Below, piece by piece: positions 23,105-35,208 of a stretch of DNA of 64,000 nucleotides. The notes beneath the pieces were generated by a model that saw only the letters and a list, made by a program, of their open reading frames with translations, did no database searches and had not been told where the DNA came from. Every line of letters begins with the position of its first letter. Position 1 is the stretch's first letter. Source of the stretch: Aristolochia californica (taxonomy: Eukaryota; Streptophyta; Magnoliopsida; Piperales; Aristolochiaceae); assembly GCA_029961685.1 (NCBI GenBank), contig JARWKL010000008.1, positions 8,806,501 to 8,870,500 on the forward strand, in the 5' to 3' direction. The position numbers and the translations under genes are program-made.

Positions 23105-25697
23105 CTACATGTCATCAACATATAGTAGTAGAATAATGTAGGGGTCATCAAGCTTCTTCACATAACAACAATGATCAGCCTGGCACCTCAAGAAACCATT
23201 AATACTCATAAAGGTGTCAAACTTCTTATACCATTGTCTTGGAGCTTGTTTAAAACCATACATGCTCTTTTGAAGTTTGCACACCAGTTTTTCTTTTCCT
23301 TGTGCTATGAAACCCTGTAGTTGCATCATGTAAATTTCTTCCTCCAAATCACCACGAAGAAAGGCTATCTTTACATCCAACTGATCTATGTGCAAGTATT
23401 CATTTGCCACTAGTCCAAGCCCAGTTCTAATAGTAGTCAATTTCACTAGTGTAGTCAATGCCTTCCTTTTGTTGAAAACCCTTTACCACCAATCTTGCCT
23501 TGTACCACTTACTGCCATCATGTTCATCTTTTATTTGGTACACCCATTGATTCTGCAAGGCCTTCTTCCCTTTTGCTAACTCACTCAACTTCCATGTTTG
23601 ATTGGATAACAGTGAATCCATCTCATCCTTCATGATCAACTCCCACTTGGTTGATTAATCAACTTACACAACTTACGCATAACTCTCTAGTTCACCTTTA
23701 TCAGTCAATAAAATACAATTCAGTGCAAGGGAGTACCTCTATGGTGGTTTGCCAGTTCTGGTAGATCTCTTGAGTTCAGTCATAGGAATGTTCTGATTTA
23801 CTTATGGGGTATGTTCTCTTGGTCTTTCTAAAAAATATTCTCCATCTCAATAGTTGGAAAATCTCTCAACTAAATCACTTCAGACTTCTTGGCTTCATCA
23901 CTTGTGCTCTTAGACTATGTTCTCAACCAGTCTTTATACAAGGCACCTTCATTGAAAATCATGTCCTTGCTCTTGAAAACCTTACAACTTTAGTCATCCC
24001 AAAAGCAATAACTAAACTCGGTTCCACCATAGCCAATAAAGAAACATATATTAGATTTAGCATCAAGTTTATTTCTAGTAGCAAAATCAATATGAATATA
24101 AGAAAGGCTTACCTCTTTGTCGCTCCAAACCTCTTTTTGTATTTTGCAATCCAATGGTGTTGAGGGACCTTTGTTGATCAAATAAGTAGTGGTGCTAATA
24201 GCCTCAGACCAAAACATCTTTGGCAATCCCGCATGCAACCTCATGCTCCTAGCAAGCTCGTTCAAGGTCTTGTTCATCCTCTCAGTTATACCATTCAGTT
24301 GAGGTTTTCCAAGAATGGTCTTCTTCATCTTGATTCCATTATCAACACGGTACCACTTGAAATAAGCATCTACGTATTCACCCCCAATATTTGAATGCAA
24401 ACCCATTTCTTTCTATGGAAATAAACCTTACCTTTCTGCCTGCATCATCAATAAATGTCACACAATAGTTAGAACCACCAAGGGAAGTAACAACTGAAGG
24501 CCCCTACACATATGTGTGAACCAACTCCAATTTTGTTGTCTTTTGTTCCTTTCTGGCCTTAGAAATGTTAACCCTTTTTTGCTTGCCAAAAATACAGCCT
24601 TCACACACTGTTATTTATAGTTTTCAACCTTGGTAGCTTTCCTTTGGACTGAAGCACTTTCATTCCCTTCTCACTCATGTGACCAAGTCTATAATGCTAA
24701 GTCTATAATGCTACAAATCAGAACCAGTAACATCATCAACAACTGCAACCGTGTCCTTGATGTAAAGAGTTCTAGCTTTAACTCCTCATGCAACAACCAT
24801 GGATCCCTTTGTGTCTTTCCAGGAAACACCATTAAAAGTCACATTATGACCTTCATCATCGACAGACAAGAGTAAAGCGTCTTGTACTTCTTCAATAACC
24901 GCATTTGCAACATCGCCTTTCTTTTCATCCTTCTTCGGAGCTTTGCAGTTCTTCTTTATGTGACCAGACTTGCCACAATTCTAGCACTCCACATTCCATC
25001 TGAATTTGGACTTGCTTCTTCCATTCCTTGACTTTCCTCTACCATTGCCCTTGTTGGAATTCCTCTCGAAGTTCCTGCCCCTAGTATCAACACTTAGGGC
25101 AGAATTAGATGTCAATGATTCTCAGGAGTCCTTTCTATGAACTTCCTCTGTAAGAATGGTATCCCAAATATCATTAAAAATCAACTTCCCGTTGCCTACA
25201 GAGTTACTGACCGCAACCCTCATAGGCTCCCAACAATTTCGCAAAGACACCAAAAGAATTGAAGCACGAACCTCAACATTAAATTTAATCTGAATCGAGT
25301 TCAATTGATTGAAAATCGTGCTAAACTCATTCAAATGTGATGCCACATATTTATTTTCTGTCATCTTTAAATTGAAGAGTTTTTTCATGAGATGTACCTT
25401 ATTACATGTAGAAGGCTTCTCATACATGTCAGACAAAATCTTCATCATCCCCGTTGTGGTTTTCTCTGAACCCATTTTGTGAGCAACATTCTTCGATAGT
25501 GTTAACCAGATTACTCCCAACACCTCTCTATCGAGGAGATTTTACTCATCATCTTTCATACCTTCTGGTTTCATATCTAGAAGTGGTGTGTGCAAATTTT
25601 TACTGTATAGATAATCTTCGATTAACATCCTCCATAACACAAAATCCATATCATCGAACTTGTTTATTCCAAGTGTTGATCCTTCTCCGCCAGCCAT
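23105..25697 (-). pseudogene. gag-pol: Copia E: gag, protease, integrase, RT start
   Basis: Reading leftward from an ATG at 25697: gag (MAGGEGST start, best frame 25122-25523) and a zinc knuckle CX2CX4HX4C near 24944-24990 with one Trp or Cys neighbour turned into a stop. Then come a degraded protease region near 24850, integrase (about 23990-24560, NGITERMNKTLNELARSMR) and the RT N-terminal part (23105-23640, LDVKIAFLRGDLEEEIYM and YGFKQAPRQWYKKFD). RT ends at LLLYVDDM beside D and continues at 17900. Several stops and frame changes make it non-functional. Confidence 0.9.
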
Positions 25698-25731
25698 TGC
25701 TCTCAATCATGAACCAAACTCTGATACCAGT

Positions 25732-26078
25732 TGTTACGAATTAGATGCCCTAATTCCAAACTAACAAGAGCAATAATAATAAATGCATAAGAATGGAAAA
25801 CCAAGCACGAAAAATCACAACAAGATTTATATAGGTTCACCTCAAGGTGAAACTACGTCCTATCTTCCGCCACTGCAGTAATCCAATATGAGATAAAATA
25901 ATTGACAAGAGAAATCTCATACTTACAAGTGTTTCTCTCTAACCTCTCGGGCTTCAACTTGAGATGCTCCTCGGATTAAGATCATAAAACCCTAATAGCG
26001 GCGCCCCCCAATTTAAAGAGAAAGCTAGGGCAACTGCATTACAAGAGTGAAATTCCCAAACTACCCTTAACGAAACAA
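25732..26078 (-). repeat. 5' LTR of copia E, right end lost
   Basis: It starts TGTTACGAATTAG beside a reversed primer site (CTCTGATACCA at 25719-25729, a tRNA-Met match). Homology to 16593-16977 stops at about 26078, some 30 bp before the expected end, so the outer edge is deleted and no TSD can be read. Confidence 0.85.
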
Positions 26079-26196
26079 CAATCAATATATCGTAGATCAG
26101 ATGGGGGCTCCACCCTCGCACCCCGGGAGGAGGGCTTCCCACCCCATGTCGACAATACTGCAAAGGTCGATCCGTGACCACCAGCTTGAGGGGGAG
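26079..26196. other. Unassigned spacer ending in a polypurine tract
   Basis: It ends with CAGCTTGAGGGGGAG (26182-26196), typical of the polypurine tract before a copia 3' LTR on the plus strand. No protein is recognisable in the stretch itself. Confidence 0.4.
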
Positions 26197-26699
26197 TGTT
26201 GGAAGATATGGAGGACTGCAATTTTTTATGGGAAGATCCTATACACTATTTGCTGCAAGCTAAGCCTTCATGATATTCTCTGACCCCCAGTTTGAGGGGG
26301 AGTATTGGAAGATGGGCCCAAGTCCACACGACCAAGGAAGGCCCACACATCCAAGTGTGTTAGAAGACGGGCTCAAGCCCATAAGACCAAGGAAGGCCCA
26401 CACATCCAAGATATGTGGAAGATAGGCTCAAGGCCCATAGACCAAGGAGAAGGCCCATAGGCCCACATAGTGATGGAAGGATGGTAAATAAAGAGTCATC
26501 TCATAGAGATATAATTGATGTAATTAGTTTAAGTTCTAGGGGTATAATAATAATATTTTACTTTTATTAATCTATAAATTGAGCTTCAAGGGGAGGGTTA
26601 CGACCAAGTCCATAACCTCTGTTCTCTCATGTTCTCTCCCAATGAGTCCATCTCTCTTTTTCTCCATGAGCTAAATCCAAGGAGTCCTAAAAATCAACA
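26197..26699 (+). repeat. Copia LTR pieces with doubled polypurine tract
   Basis: Two LTR starts follow two polypurine tracts: TGTTGGAAGAT at 26197 and TATTGGAAGAT at 26303, each after TTGAGGGGGAG. The second LTR contains three imperfect direct repeats of a unit with GACCAAGGAAGGCCCACA (about 26330-26470). The right end is uncertain; AATCAACA at about 26699 is a candidate. No coding part of this plus-strand element is present. Confidence 0.55.
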
Positions 26700-26749
26700 T
26701 AAGTCAAAGAAGTTTTTCACGTTTTCATAAATTCAACAACTTGCCCATG

Positions 26750-27720
26750 AGAGAGTTGTGTATGCATGAACTAGCTAACGATACTTACGACAAAAGAGAT
26801 GTTTGGTCTAGTAACTGTCAAATACATTAATTTCTCTACCAGCCTTTCAAAATTAGCAACATCTATGACATTACCATATGTTGCACATAACTTCACATTC
26901 AGATCCAAGGGCTTGTCAATAGGTCTATAGTCTAGCATTCCTCTCTTCAAGTAAATATAAGACATACTTTCCTTGTGACAAAACTAGCTGAGATTGTAAC
27001 ATTTCAATACCCAAAAAATATTCAATTAAATGAAGATCTTTAGTTTGAAAAGCTGCACCCATTAATTTGGTAAACATCCCTTTGATTACTCCTAGTGAGA
27101 ATGATATCATCAACATATGTAGCATAAGAACAACACCATTAATTGTATGTTTAACAAAAAAAAAAAAGGACCATTTCACATCTCTTAAAGCCAAACCCAT
27201 AAATCACTTTGCTAAATTTGTTAAACCGTGCTCGAGGAGATTGCTTAAGACCATAAATTGACTTTTTAACTTTTCATACTTTTTCCCACTCAACCACAAA
27301 ACCAAATATAAACTTCTTCAAGGAGGTCGACATTGAGAAAAAACAATTTTCACATCAATTTGATGAATAGACCAATTTGAATTTGCAGTAGCGGGTCTTT
27401 GGCAAATGGAGAAAAGTCTCCTCATAATCCATTCTATCTGTTTAAGTAAAGCCCTTAGGATCCAATTGAGCTTTTAACTAAGTAACTGAGCCATCTGGCT
27501 TATGCTTGATTGTAAATATCCATCTACATCCCACATTTTTTTCCTTTGGTTAAAGAAGTCGGGCCCCATGTGTGATTATGATACACGAATCTCATTTCTT
27601 CTTCCATTACAACTCTCTATCCTGGATAATTCAGAGCCTCAATATGATCATGGGGAAGAGACATAGAAGACAAGAGAAATGTGTTACACTCCGATGAAAG
27701 TCAATGAATAGAAAGAAAAT
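26750..27720 (-). pseudogene. pol: Ty1/copia RT fragment (H)
   Basis: Reading leftward from about 27700, the protein begins in the copia RT N-terminal part (NVGCRWIFTIKHKPDGS near 27490-27540). It continues through KSIYGLKQSPRARFNKF (about 27215-27260) and a Tyr-Val-Asp-Asp active-site region near 27100. It ends in the connection to RNase H (IEYFLGIEMLQSQ, then SYIYLKRGMLDY and LVEKLMYLTVTRPNISF near 26790-26830). The last motifs are typical of copia RT/RNase H. It has many stops and shifts. No LTR can be assigned with confidence. It belongs to a copia lineage different from E/F and from M/N. Confidence 0.85.
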
Positions 27721-28250
27721 TAGAGATTGGATGGGAGGTTAAGACCTTGGATGGAATACTTGATCGGGGCTCTTTCCAAATAGCTATGAGTGAGCACCAA
27801 AGGGAGGACCAAAAAAAATAAGAGAAGAGGGAGAGATGTGGTCACTAACCTTAGTGTTAAGTTGTGCAGCCTAATCAACACCCTATGTGTTATGGACTCC
27901 ATAGCATCTAGAGTAATTAGAAAACGCAGGGGTTAAATTATGTAATTTCCAGGTTTTTTCAATTAGCAGGTTTAGATGTAATTTCCTTCAAATTAGTGGC
28001 CCTTTGTTTGGCCTTTGCTGGTGTGCGTCAACCCTAATCCTCTTATATGGAAGACGGGTTTTAAAATGAAGCTTAAGCATTGATCAATTAGTCTAAATAG
28101 AGATTAGATTCTCTCTCTCGAGGTCCAAGGTGCAAGCTTCCTTCGAAAGTTTGATCCCTTTCAATCATAGGTCGTTTGAAAAATTCAAAGCCTCTCCTAA
28201 GAACGAATTACAATCTAGAATCAAGAGGAGATCATCGGGTGACTCGATCC

Positions 28251-29330
28251 ATGGCAAGGGAACTTAACAGTGTGGTATCAGACATGACCACCGTCGACGA
28301 TTCATCTTCTCTGAATGATATCGCAATCTTATTGAGGAAGTACGAATGGAATCCCAGAATTCCATCGCCAATGTTTGAACAGAAGTAATGGAGCTTCGGG
28401 AGGCCTTTAATCAATTCACTCTTCGTATGGGAGAGTTAATGGCATGGGACACTGCCATTCCGAGCAGTTGAAATAGGCATTCTGACCACCATCCCCCTCC
28501 CCCGCCACCACCAATGGCTCCTCTGCGTCCAACGCATCCTATTCCAGGAGGGCCTCATGGCAACAACCCCTCCACCGTGCCCAAGTATACCAAACTCAAC
28601 TTTCCCACTTATGATGGGTCCTCCAAGCCTCTGTATGGTTGCACCGGTGTGACCAAATCTTTTGGAATCAAAGAACCCAACCTGAGGACAAGGTTCCTTT
28701 AGCTACATTCCACATGCTCGACGAAGCGCAACTGTGGTACCATCAATTTCACTTTGAGCATCCTATTTATGATTGGGAGATTTTTAAAGATTATTGCATG
28801 TTGAGGTTTGGTCCACCACCCTGAAGTATCCCTCTGGGAGATTTGGTCAACCTCAAACAAACGGGTTCCATAGAGGTTTATTAGAAACAATTTCAGGAAC
28901 GGTTGGCACGACCCAGTAGGTATGTGTGTCTGACTTAGTATGTTCATTTATTTACTGTTGGACTAGCGGAAGCCCTTCGTCTGGAAGTGGAATTACATGA
29001 CCCACCAGACCTAGCACATGGCATGAATCTTGCCCGTACTCTGGATGCTAAACAACGGGTCTTGAAAGAGTCCCTCGGGCATAGGCTTCCATGGCCAGGT
29101 CGAGTCACAACTGGTTCCCCACCCACCTTTGCCCCCCCAATGCGCCAAGGCAACAATCCTTCTCACAAATCCGATCCACCCTTGGCACAACCGCCACAAT
29201 ACTTTCGACGCCCTTCTAAATCAGAGATGGAACAGAGGAGAGCCAAAAACCACTGTTATAATTGTGGTGAGACATACACACAGGGTCACATATGCAAACG
29301 CCTGTTTTGGTTAGAAGTGGATGATTCCGA
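28251..29330 (+). pseudogene. gag: Chromovirus G gag relic
   Basis: The ATG at 28251 lies in the LTR and the frame MARELNSVVSDMTT runs through the primer site. It stops at 28386. The gag domain is recognisable in pieces (KLNFPTYDGSS at about 28594, WYHQFHFEHPIYDWEIFKD and LRFGPPP to 28822, a TGA at 28822-28824, then LAEALRLEVELHDPPDLAH). The zinc knuckle CYNCGETYTQGHIC (about 29254-29296) is intact. Frame shifts near 28386 and 28640 and stops rule out a working protein. Confidence 0.9.
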
Positions 29331-32300
29331 GGAGACTCCACTATTGGAAGAAGTTGTCAAGCCTGAGATAGACGAACCAGCTATTTCCATCCATGCTATG
29401 ACAGAGCTGCACAGCACAAACACCATCCAGGGCCGAGCTGGCCTCCAACACCTACAGTTTTTTGGCTTAGTGGATTCAGGCAGTACCCACACTTTATTAG
29501 CCAACCAGCAGCACAACAACTCGACTTACCGATTCAGCAGAACATTAGCATTTCGGTCTCGGTAACCAATGGGGAAAGATTTCCAGTGTTGGAGTTTGTT
29601 CAGCGGTACCTTTTGATATTGAAGGCAACACATTTGTGATGGACTTCTTAGTCTTTCCACTAGATGGATTTGACTTGGTGTTGGGTATTAAATGGCTGCA
29701 GTAGTTGGGTCCAATTTTATGAGATTTCAAGTCCCTCACTATGAGTTTTACACAAGACCAGAAAAAAACTCACCCTTCAAGGGCCTCCTGCTCCATTACC
29801 TTGCTCTCTCCAGACTATCCAACCTATGGACTCCGATCATTGTAAGTTAAACTCACTCCTTACTGAATTTGCTGATTTATTTCAGCAGCCTGCTGCGCTC
29901 CCACTGATCCAAACTTGTTATCATCGGATACGTTTAAAGTTAGGCACTGAGCCTGTAGTGATGCGTCCATATCACTACCCCCATTTTCAGAAAGATGAGA
30001 TAGAGCGCCAATGTCAACTTATGTTAGCGCAAGGCATTATTCAGCCTAGTCGATCTCCATTTTCTTCCCCAGTGTTGTTGGTAAAAAAACATGACCACTC
30101 TTGGCGATTTTGTGTTGACTACAGAGAGCTCAATGCTGATATGGTTAAGGATAAATTTCCAATACCCGTGGTGGACGAACTCTTGGATGAATTGCATGGG
30201 GTAAAATTATTTACTAAGCTGGATTTGAAATCCGGGTACCACCAAATTCGGGTACACCTTGCAGATGGGGAGAAAACTGCCTTTCGCACGCATCATGACC
30301 ATTTTGAGTTCTTAGTCATGCCATTTGGGCTCTCCAATGCCCCTTCCACTTTTGAGGCCCTGATGAACGAAATCTTTCGCCCTCTCTTACGAAAATATGT
30401 TATGGTATTCTTTGATGATATTATGATTTATAGCACTCACTGGGAAGAACATATTCAGCATTTGTGCCAGGTATTCAACTTCTTGTGTTCCCATCATTTG
30501 TTTCTCAACCAATCAAAATGCTCTTTGGGTACCTCAGAGGTAGCTTATCTGGGTCATGTCATCTCGGCCTCTGGTGTTAAGACCAACAGTAGACAATTAC
30601 AGGTAGTGGTTGACTGGCCTACTCCACATTCAGTCACTGCTTTACGGAGATTTTTAGGCTGGGTCGGGTATTACAGGAAGTTCATTTGCGACTATGGCCA
30701 GATTGTGGCTCTGCTCAACATCTTACTTAAGCGTAACATCTTCACATGGTCAGACATAGCGGCTTAATCCTTTGAGAAGTTGAAACATGCCTTAGCCTTT
30801 GCCCCGGTTCTCTAACTCCCCAATTTTGAAGAACCGTTTGTTATTGAATGTGATGCTTTTGGAGGGGACATTGGTGCAGTCTTACAACAGCAGAGCCATC
30901 CCATTGCATATTCCAGCATGCACCTTGCCAAACACCATCACAAATTAGCTGCTTATGAAAGAGAACTTATCGGCTTAGTCAAAGCCATTCAGCATTGGTG
31001 GCCCTATCTTTGGGGACGACACTTCGTGATCCGGACAAAACACTGCAGTTTGAAATATTTATTGGAGCAATGTATCACTACTTCACTGCAACAGCATTAG
31101 CTGAGTAAATTGATGGGGTTTGATTTTAAAGTGGAGTATAAACCAGGCCACCTTAACATTGGGGCTGATGCCTTGTCTCACTGGGACATGTCGGAACCAC
31201 AGCTACACGCAATCAGTCAACCACGGTTTCTTTTGCTTGATTCAATTAGGGATGACATTCAGCAACATCCCGAACTCATTGCCTTGTATCACAGCATTGA
31301 GCACAACACCAAGGACAGAAATTGGGCACTTTAGGACCGTCTCATATTGTATAAGAATCCGATTTATCTCCATCCTACTTCAGTCCTACTCAACAACATC
31401 CTATCTACATTTCACGACAACATTCATGAAGGCCAGCAAAAGACATATTTTCGGCTAAGTCATGACTTCTATTGGAGAGGCATGAAACGTATGGTGGCTG
31501 ACTATGTCTTTGTGTGCTAAGTGTGCCAACGGAACAAGGCGGAGACATTAAACCCAGTAGTCCTGCTGCAACCTCTTCAGGTCCCTTCACAGTTATGGGC
31601 AGATATATCCATGGACTTTATAGATGGTCTCCGAATGTCTTCAGGAAAATCTATTATTTTCTTAGTGCTGGATCGGTTATCTAAATATAGGCACTTCCTA
31701 CCCCTAGCTCATCCTTATACGGTGACACATGTGGATCAGATCTTCATGGACCAGATTGTCTGCCTTCATGGCTTATTGGAGTCCATCACCAGTGACAGAG
31801 ATGCAGTATTCACAAGTACCTTTTGGAAAGAGCTATTCAAATTATAGGGCACAAAATTGGTTTTCTCATCAGCCTACCACCCTCAGATAGATGGGCAAAT
31901 GAAAGTAGTCAACTGCACTATTGAGTTGTATTTGTACTATTTCGTGGGGGATACTCCCAAAATTTGGGTCTGCTGGCTCACCTGGGCGGAGTTTTGTTAT
32001 AATACATCTTACCACACTTCCCTTGGCACTACACCCTTCAAGGTAGTTTATGGGCGAGACCCCCCTCATCTCTTATCTTACGAGCCTGGCTCATTTCGGG
32101 TGGCGGCACTTGACCAGGCTTTGGGGGAACGGGATACTATGCTCGCCCAAGTCAAAGTTCACTTGCAGAAAGCTCAGGACACTATGAAGTGAACCTAAGA
32201 CAAGGGTCATCGTGACCTTTCTTTTTCTCCGGGAGATTATGTATGGCTTCGACTTCAACATTACCGCCAGCTTTCCATTACAGCCTCCAAACGGCACAAA

Positions 32301-32659
32301 CTTTCACCGAAGTTCTATGAGCAATTTCAGGTGTTGCAACGTATTGGTAGAGTGGCTTATCACCAGCAACTCCCACTAGACGCCAAGATCCATGATGTTT
32401 TCCATGTCTCCCTATTGAAGCCATTCAGGGGAGACTCGCCTATGCTCCACACACCGTTGCCACCAGTACAAGATGGTCGCGTTATACCTACTCCACAGAA
32501 GGTGTTTCAAGCTCGCGGGGTCCAAGGGTCATGGGAGATTTTAGTCTAGTGGGCCGATACAAATCTTGTTGAAGCTTCCTGGGAACCATTAGAGGCTTTC
32601 AGTGCCCTCTACCCCACCTTTTAGCTTGAAGACAAACTCTTTCTCCAGGAGGGGGGTGA
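29331..32659 (+). pseudogene. pol: Chromovirus G pol relic
   Basis: Domains: protease (LVDSGSTHTLL near 29466-29500), RT (29826-30767, VFFDDIMIYS kept), RNase H (about 30840-31170), integrase (about 31400-32190) and chromodomain (about 32490-32640). Stops include TAA 30765-30767 and TAG 31332-31334 at Gln codons and TAG 31098-31100 at a Trp codon. In integrase the first two Asp regions are kept (SMDFIDG, TSDRDAVF) but the third catalytic residue reads Lys (GQMKVVNC instead of GQTEVVNR). So both frame damage and catalytic loss are present. Confidence 0.93.
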
Positions 32660-33048
32660 TTTTATGAAATCCATAGCTTCTAGAGTAATTAGTAGCCGTA
32701 GGGGTTAAATTATGTAATTTCCAGGTTTTTGCAATTAGCAAGTTTAGATGTAATTTCCTTCAAATTAGTGGCTCTTTGTTTGGCCTTTGCTAGTGTGCGT
32801 CAACCCTAATCCTCTTATATGGATGACGGGTTCTGAAATGAAGCTTAAGCATTGATCAATTAGTCTAAACAGAGATTGGATTCTCTCTCTCTTGAGGTCC
32901 AAGGTGGAAGCTTCCTTCGAAAGCTTGATCCCTCTCAATCATAGGTCGTTCAAAAAATCCAAAGCCTCTCCTAAGAAGGAATTAAAATATGGATTCAAGA
33001 GGAGATCATCGGGTGACTCGATCCATGGCAAGAGAGCTTAACACTATG

Positions 33049-33402
33049 CTGAGTCGGTACACGGATCATTAAGGGCAATTTGGGAATTTTACTCCTATAT
33101 CACGGTTGCCCTAATTTTCTCTTTATAATTGAGGGGTGCTGCTATTAGGGTTGGATCATTCGAGGAGCATCAGTAGTGATCGAGAGAGGTTAGAAAATAA
33201 ACATGTGTAAGTGTGTGAGATTTCTCTTTGTAAACTATTTCATCTTCATAGTCGATTACTGCAGCGATGGAAGGTAGGACGAAGTCTCACCTTGAGGCGA
33301 ACCTATATAAATCTTGTTTGTTCTTGTTCTTGCTTTTCCTTTCTTCCACAATTATTATTATTGCTCTCATTAGTTTGGAATTGGGGCATCTAATTCCTAA
33401 CA
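33049..33402 (+). repeat. 5' LTR of copia F, distal part
   Basis: It continues 27855-27887 after the insertion of G and is homologous in reverse to the LTRs of E. It ends TAATTCCTAACA beside the primer site. Confidence 0.88.
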
Positions 33403-33437
33403 AGTGGTATCAAAGCTTTGGTTCGTGATTGAGAGCA

Positions 33438-34450
33438 ATTGCTGGTGGAGAAGGATCGACACTTGGAATCAACAAGTTCGATGGTATGGATTTTGCATTC
33501 TAGAAGATGCAGATAGAAGATTATTTGTAAAGTAAAAAGTTGCACACACTACTTCTAGATATGAAACCAGAAGGTATGAAAGATGATGAGTGGAACCTCT
33601 TCGATAGACCGGTTTTGGGAGTAGTCTTGTTAACACTGTTGAAGAACATTGCTTACAACGTGGCGTCAGAGAAAACTATAGTGGGGATGATGAAGATTTT
33701 ATCCGACATGTATGAGAAGCCTTTAGAAAATATTAAGGTACATCTCATGAAAAAACTCTTCAGTTTAAAGATGATAGAAAATACATCAGTGGCATCGTAT
33801 TTGAATGAGTTTAGCATGATTGTCAATCAATTGACATCGGTTTAGAATAAATTTGATGATAAGGTTTGTGTTTTAATTCTTTTGATGTCTTTGGAGCCTA
33901 TGAGGGACTGCGGTCAACAACTCTGTAGGCAATGGGAAGTTGATTTTTGATAACGTTCAAGACACCATTCTTATGGAGAAAGTTCATAGAAAGGACTCCA
34001 GAGAATTGTCAACATCTAATTATGCCCTAAATCATGACACTAGGGGTAGGAACTTTGAGAGGAATTCCAACAAGGGCAATGGTAAAGGAAGTCAAGGAAT
34101 GGTAAAAGAAAGTCCAAATTCGGAAGGATGTGGAGTGCTAGAATTGTGGCAAGTCTGGTCACATAAAGAAGAACTATAAAGCACCCAAGAAGGATGAAAA
34201 AAAATGATGTTGCAAATGCAGTGACAGAAGAAGTAAAAGATGTTTTACTCTTGTCGGTTGATAGCCCTATTGACCCTTGGGTGTTGGATTTAGGAGCTTC
34301 TTTTCACACCACTGTGCACAGTGAAATCCTGGAGAATTATGTTGCTGGAGATCACGGGAAGATGTATCTTACTAATGGAGAACCTTTACACTCCGTCTTC
34401 TATCAGTAGTGTGTCTATCGGCATTGGTCTTAAGTGTCTACCACCGTGTC
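33438..34450 (+). pseudogene. gag: Copia F gag and protease relic
   Basis: The expected start codon has changed to ATT (33438-33440; E has ATG at the matching place). Gag follows (LLDMKPEGMKDDEWN, GMMKILSDMYEKP, best frame 33540-33845), with a TAG at 33843-33845 and a frame change, then a zinc knuckle near 34135-34185 (GKSGHIKKN, last Cys changed). The protease motif WVLDLGASFHTT (about 34279-34314) has Leu where Ser is usual. Homology ends at about 34450. Integrase and RT are absent, so this copy is 3' truncated. Confidence 0.88.
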
Positions 34451-34502
34451 CCTCCACAAGACAATGACTCTCAAGTGGTAGGAGTCATAAAAGCCATTAC
34501 AG

Positions 34503-34505
<3 letters not shown>

Positions 34506-34546
<41 letters not shown>
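34506..34546 (+). repeat. 41-bp poly-G run
   Basis: A pure G run after CATTACAGGGA marks the border between copia F and unrelated AT-rich DNA. The opposite strand gives a false poly-proline reading frame. Confidence 0.85.
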
Positions 34547-34547
<1 letters not shown>

Positions 34548-34579
34548 TTATATAGATGTAATAATAAGTTCCTCCGTCA

Positions 34580-34725
34580 TGGACTTCCAACCACAAATAA
34601 TTTTGATCTATTTGACAAGGATGAAGTTCCTCCATCATGGACTTCCAAAATTTTGATCTTTTTGACGGGGATGAAGTTCCTCCGTCATGGACTCCCAACC
34701 ATAAATAATTTTGATCTTTTTGATG
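34580..34725. repeat. Tandem repeat of about 45-55 bp, three copies
   Basis: Three imperfect copies share GAAGTTCCTCC, TCATGGACT and AATTTTGATCT. The middle copy lacks the part after the second motif. Confidence 0.75.
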
Positions 34726-35031
34726 GGGTAAAATAAATGATGACATGCGGTCACCTCTTCTACAATAATAATGTCCCCAAAGAGACATAATAGCTACAAC
34801 TGAATATAACACGACCATCTTCCAACACAGATAACATGAACCAAAATAATAAACCTTGTAGATGGACCCATGAAATAATCATAGTCTGATATAAATATTT
34901 TTTCTTTGATGCACAAGATTCATCTTTTGTGCTCCCTCTATCTTAAATATTTTGGTCACATAAACTTATCCACAACATAAGGAATAAAATACCTCTTTCT
35001 TGTACTTCTTCTACTTCTCCCCCTCAAGCTG

Positions 35032-35208
35032 GGAGGTAATGGCAGTGATCCTAGTTTGAACCAAATATCATAGATGCAGCAATAAACCAAAATAACAAAG
35101 ATGTATAAATAAGCCCTCTAGGAGGTAATGGCAGTGATCCCAGTTTGAACCAAATATCATAAATGCAGCAATAAGCCAAAATAACAAAGATGTATAAATA
35201 AGCCCTCA
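35032..35208. repeat. 89-bp tandem duplication
   Basis: Two adjacent copies starting GGAGGTAATGG at 35032 and 35121 are almost identical over about 88 bp. Further right, diverged units of roughly 185 bp with TTTTCAATATGACCTTTG-like cores recur up to about 35960. Confidence 0.8.

Larger units (their letters stand above)
16593..26078 (-). mobile_element. Ty1/copia element E, split by D
   Basis: A minus-strand copia element with both LTRs: 3' LTR at 16593-16977 and 5' LTR at 25732-26078. D inserted within RT directly after the YVDDM motif, with TSD CTACA. Joining 17900 to 23105 makes RT continuous. Gag, zinc knuckle, protease, integrase, RT and RNase H relics follow in copia order. Element F (plus strand, 27855-34450) is a second copy of this family. 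Confidence 0.92.
27888..33043 (+). mobile_element. Complete chromovirus G with TSD CTATG
   Basis: LTRs of 382 bp (27888-28269) and 384 bp (32660-33043) enclose gag and pol. Perfect TSD CTATG is at 27883-27887 and 33044-33048. Primer site TGGTATCAGA is at 28273-28282; polypurine tract AGGAGGGGGGTGA lies before the 3' LTR. The 3' LTR start is mutated (TTTTATGAAATCC instead of TGTTATGGACTCC). Confidence 0.95.
27855..34450 (+). mobile_element. Ty1/copia element F, split by G, 3' truncated
   Basis: The 5' LTR starts TGTTAAGTTGTG at 27855, is interrupted by G after 33 bp, and resumes at 33049 to end CTAACA at 33402. Primer site TGGTATCAAAGC is at 33405-33416. Gag, zinc knuckle and protease follow, then homology ends at about 34450 before the 41-G run. 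It is the same family as E, opposite strand. Confidence 0.88.

Noticed and set aside
26101..26283. Small ORFs on both strands around 25954-26283
   Set aside because: They fall in LTR and polypurine-tract sequence, with no motif or conservation.
34471..34818. Minus-strand ORF with a poly-proline stretch
   Set aside because: It is the reverse reading of the 41-G run; flanking residues match no protein.
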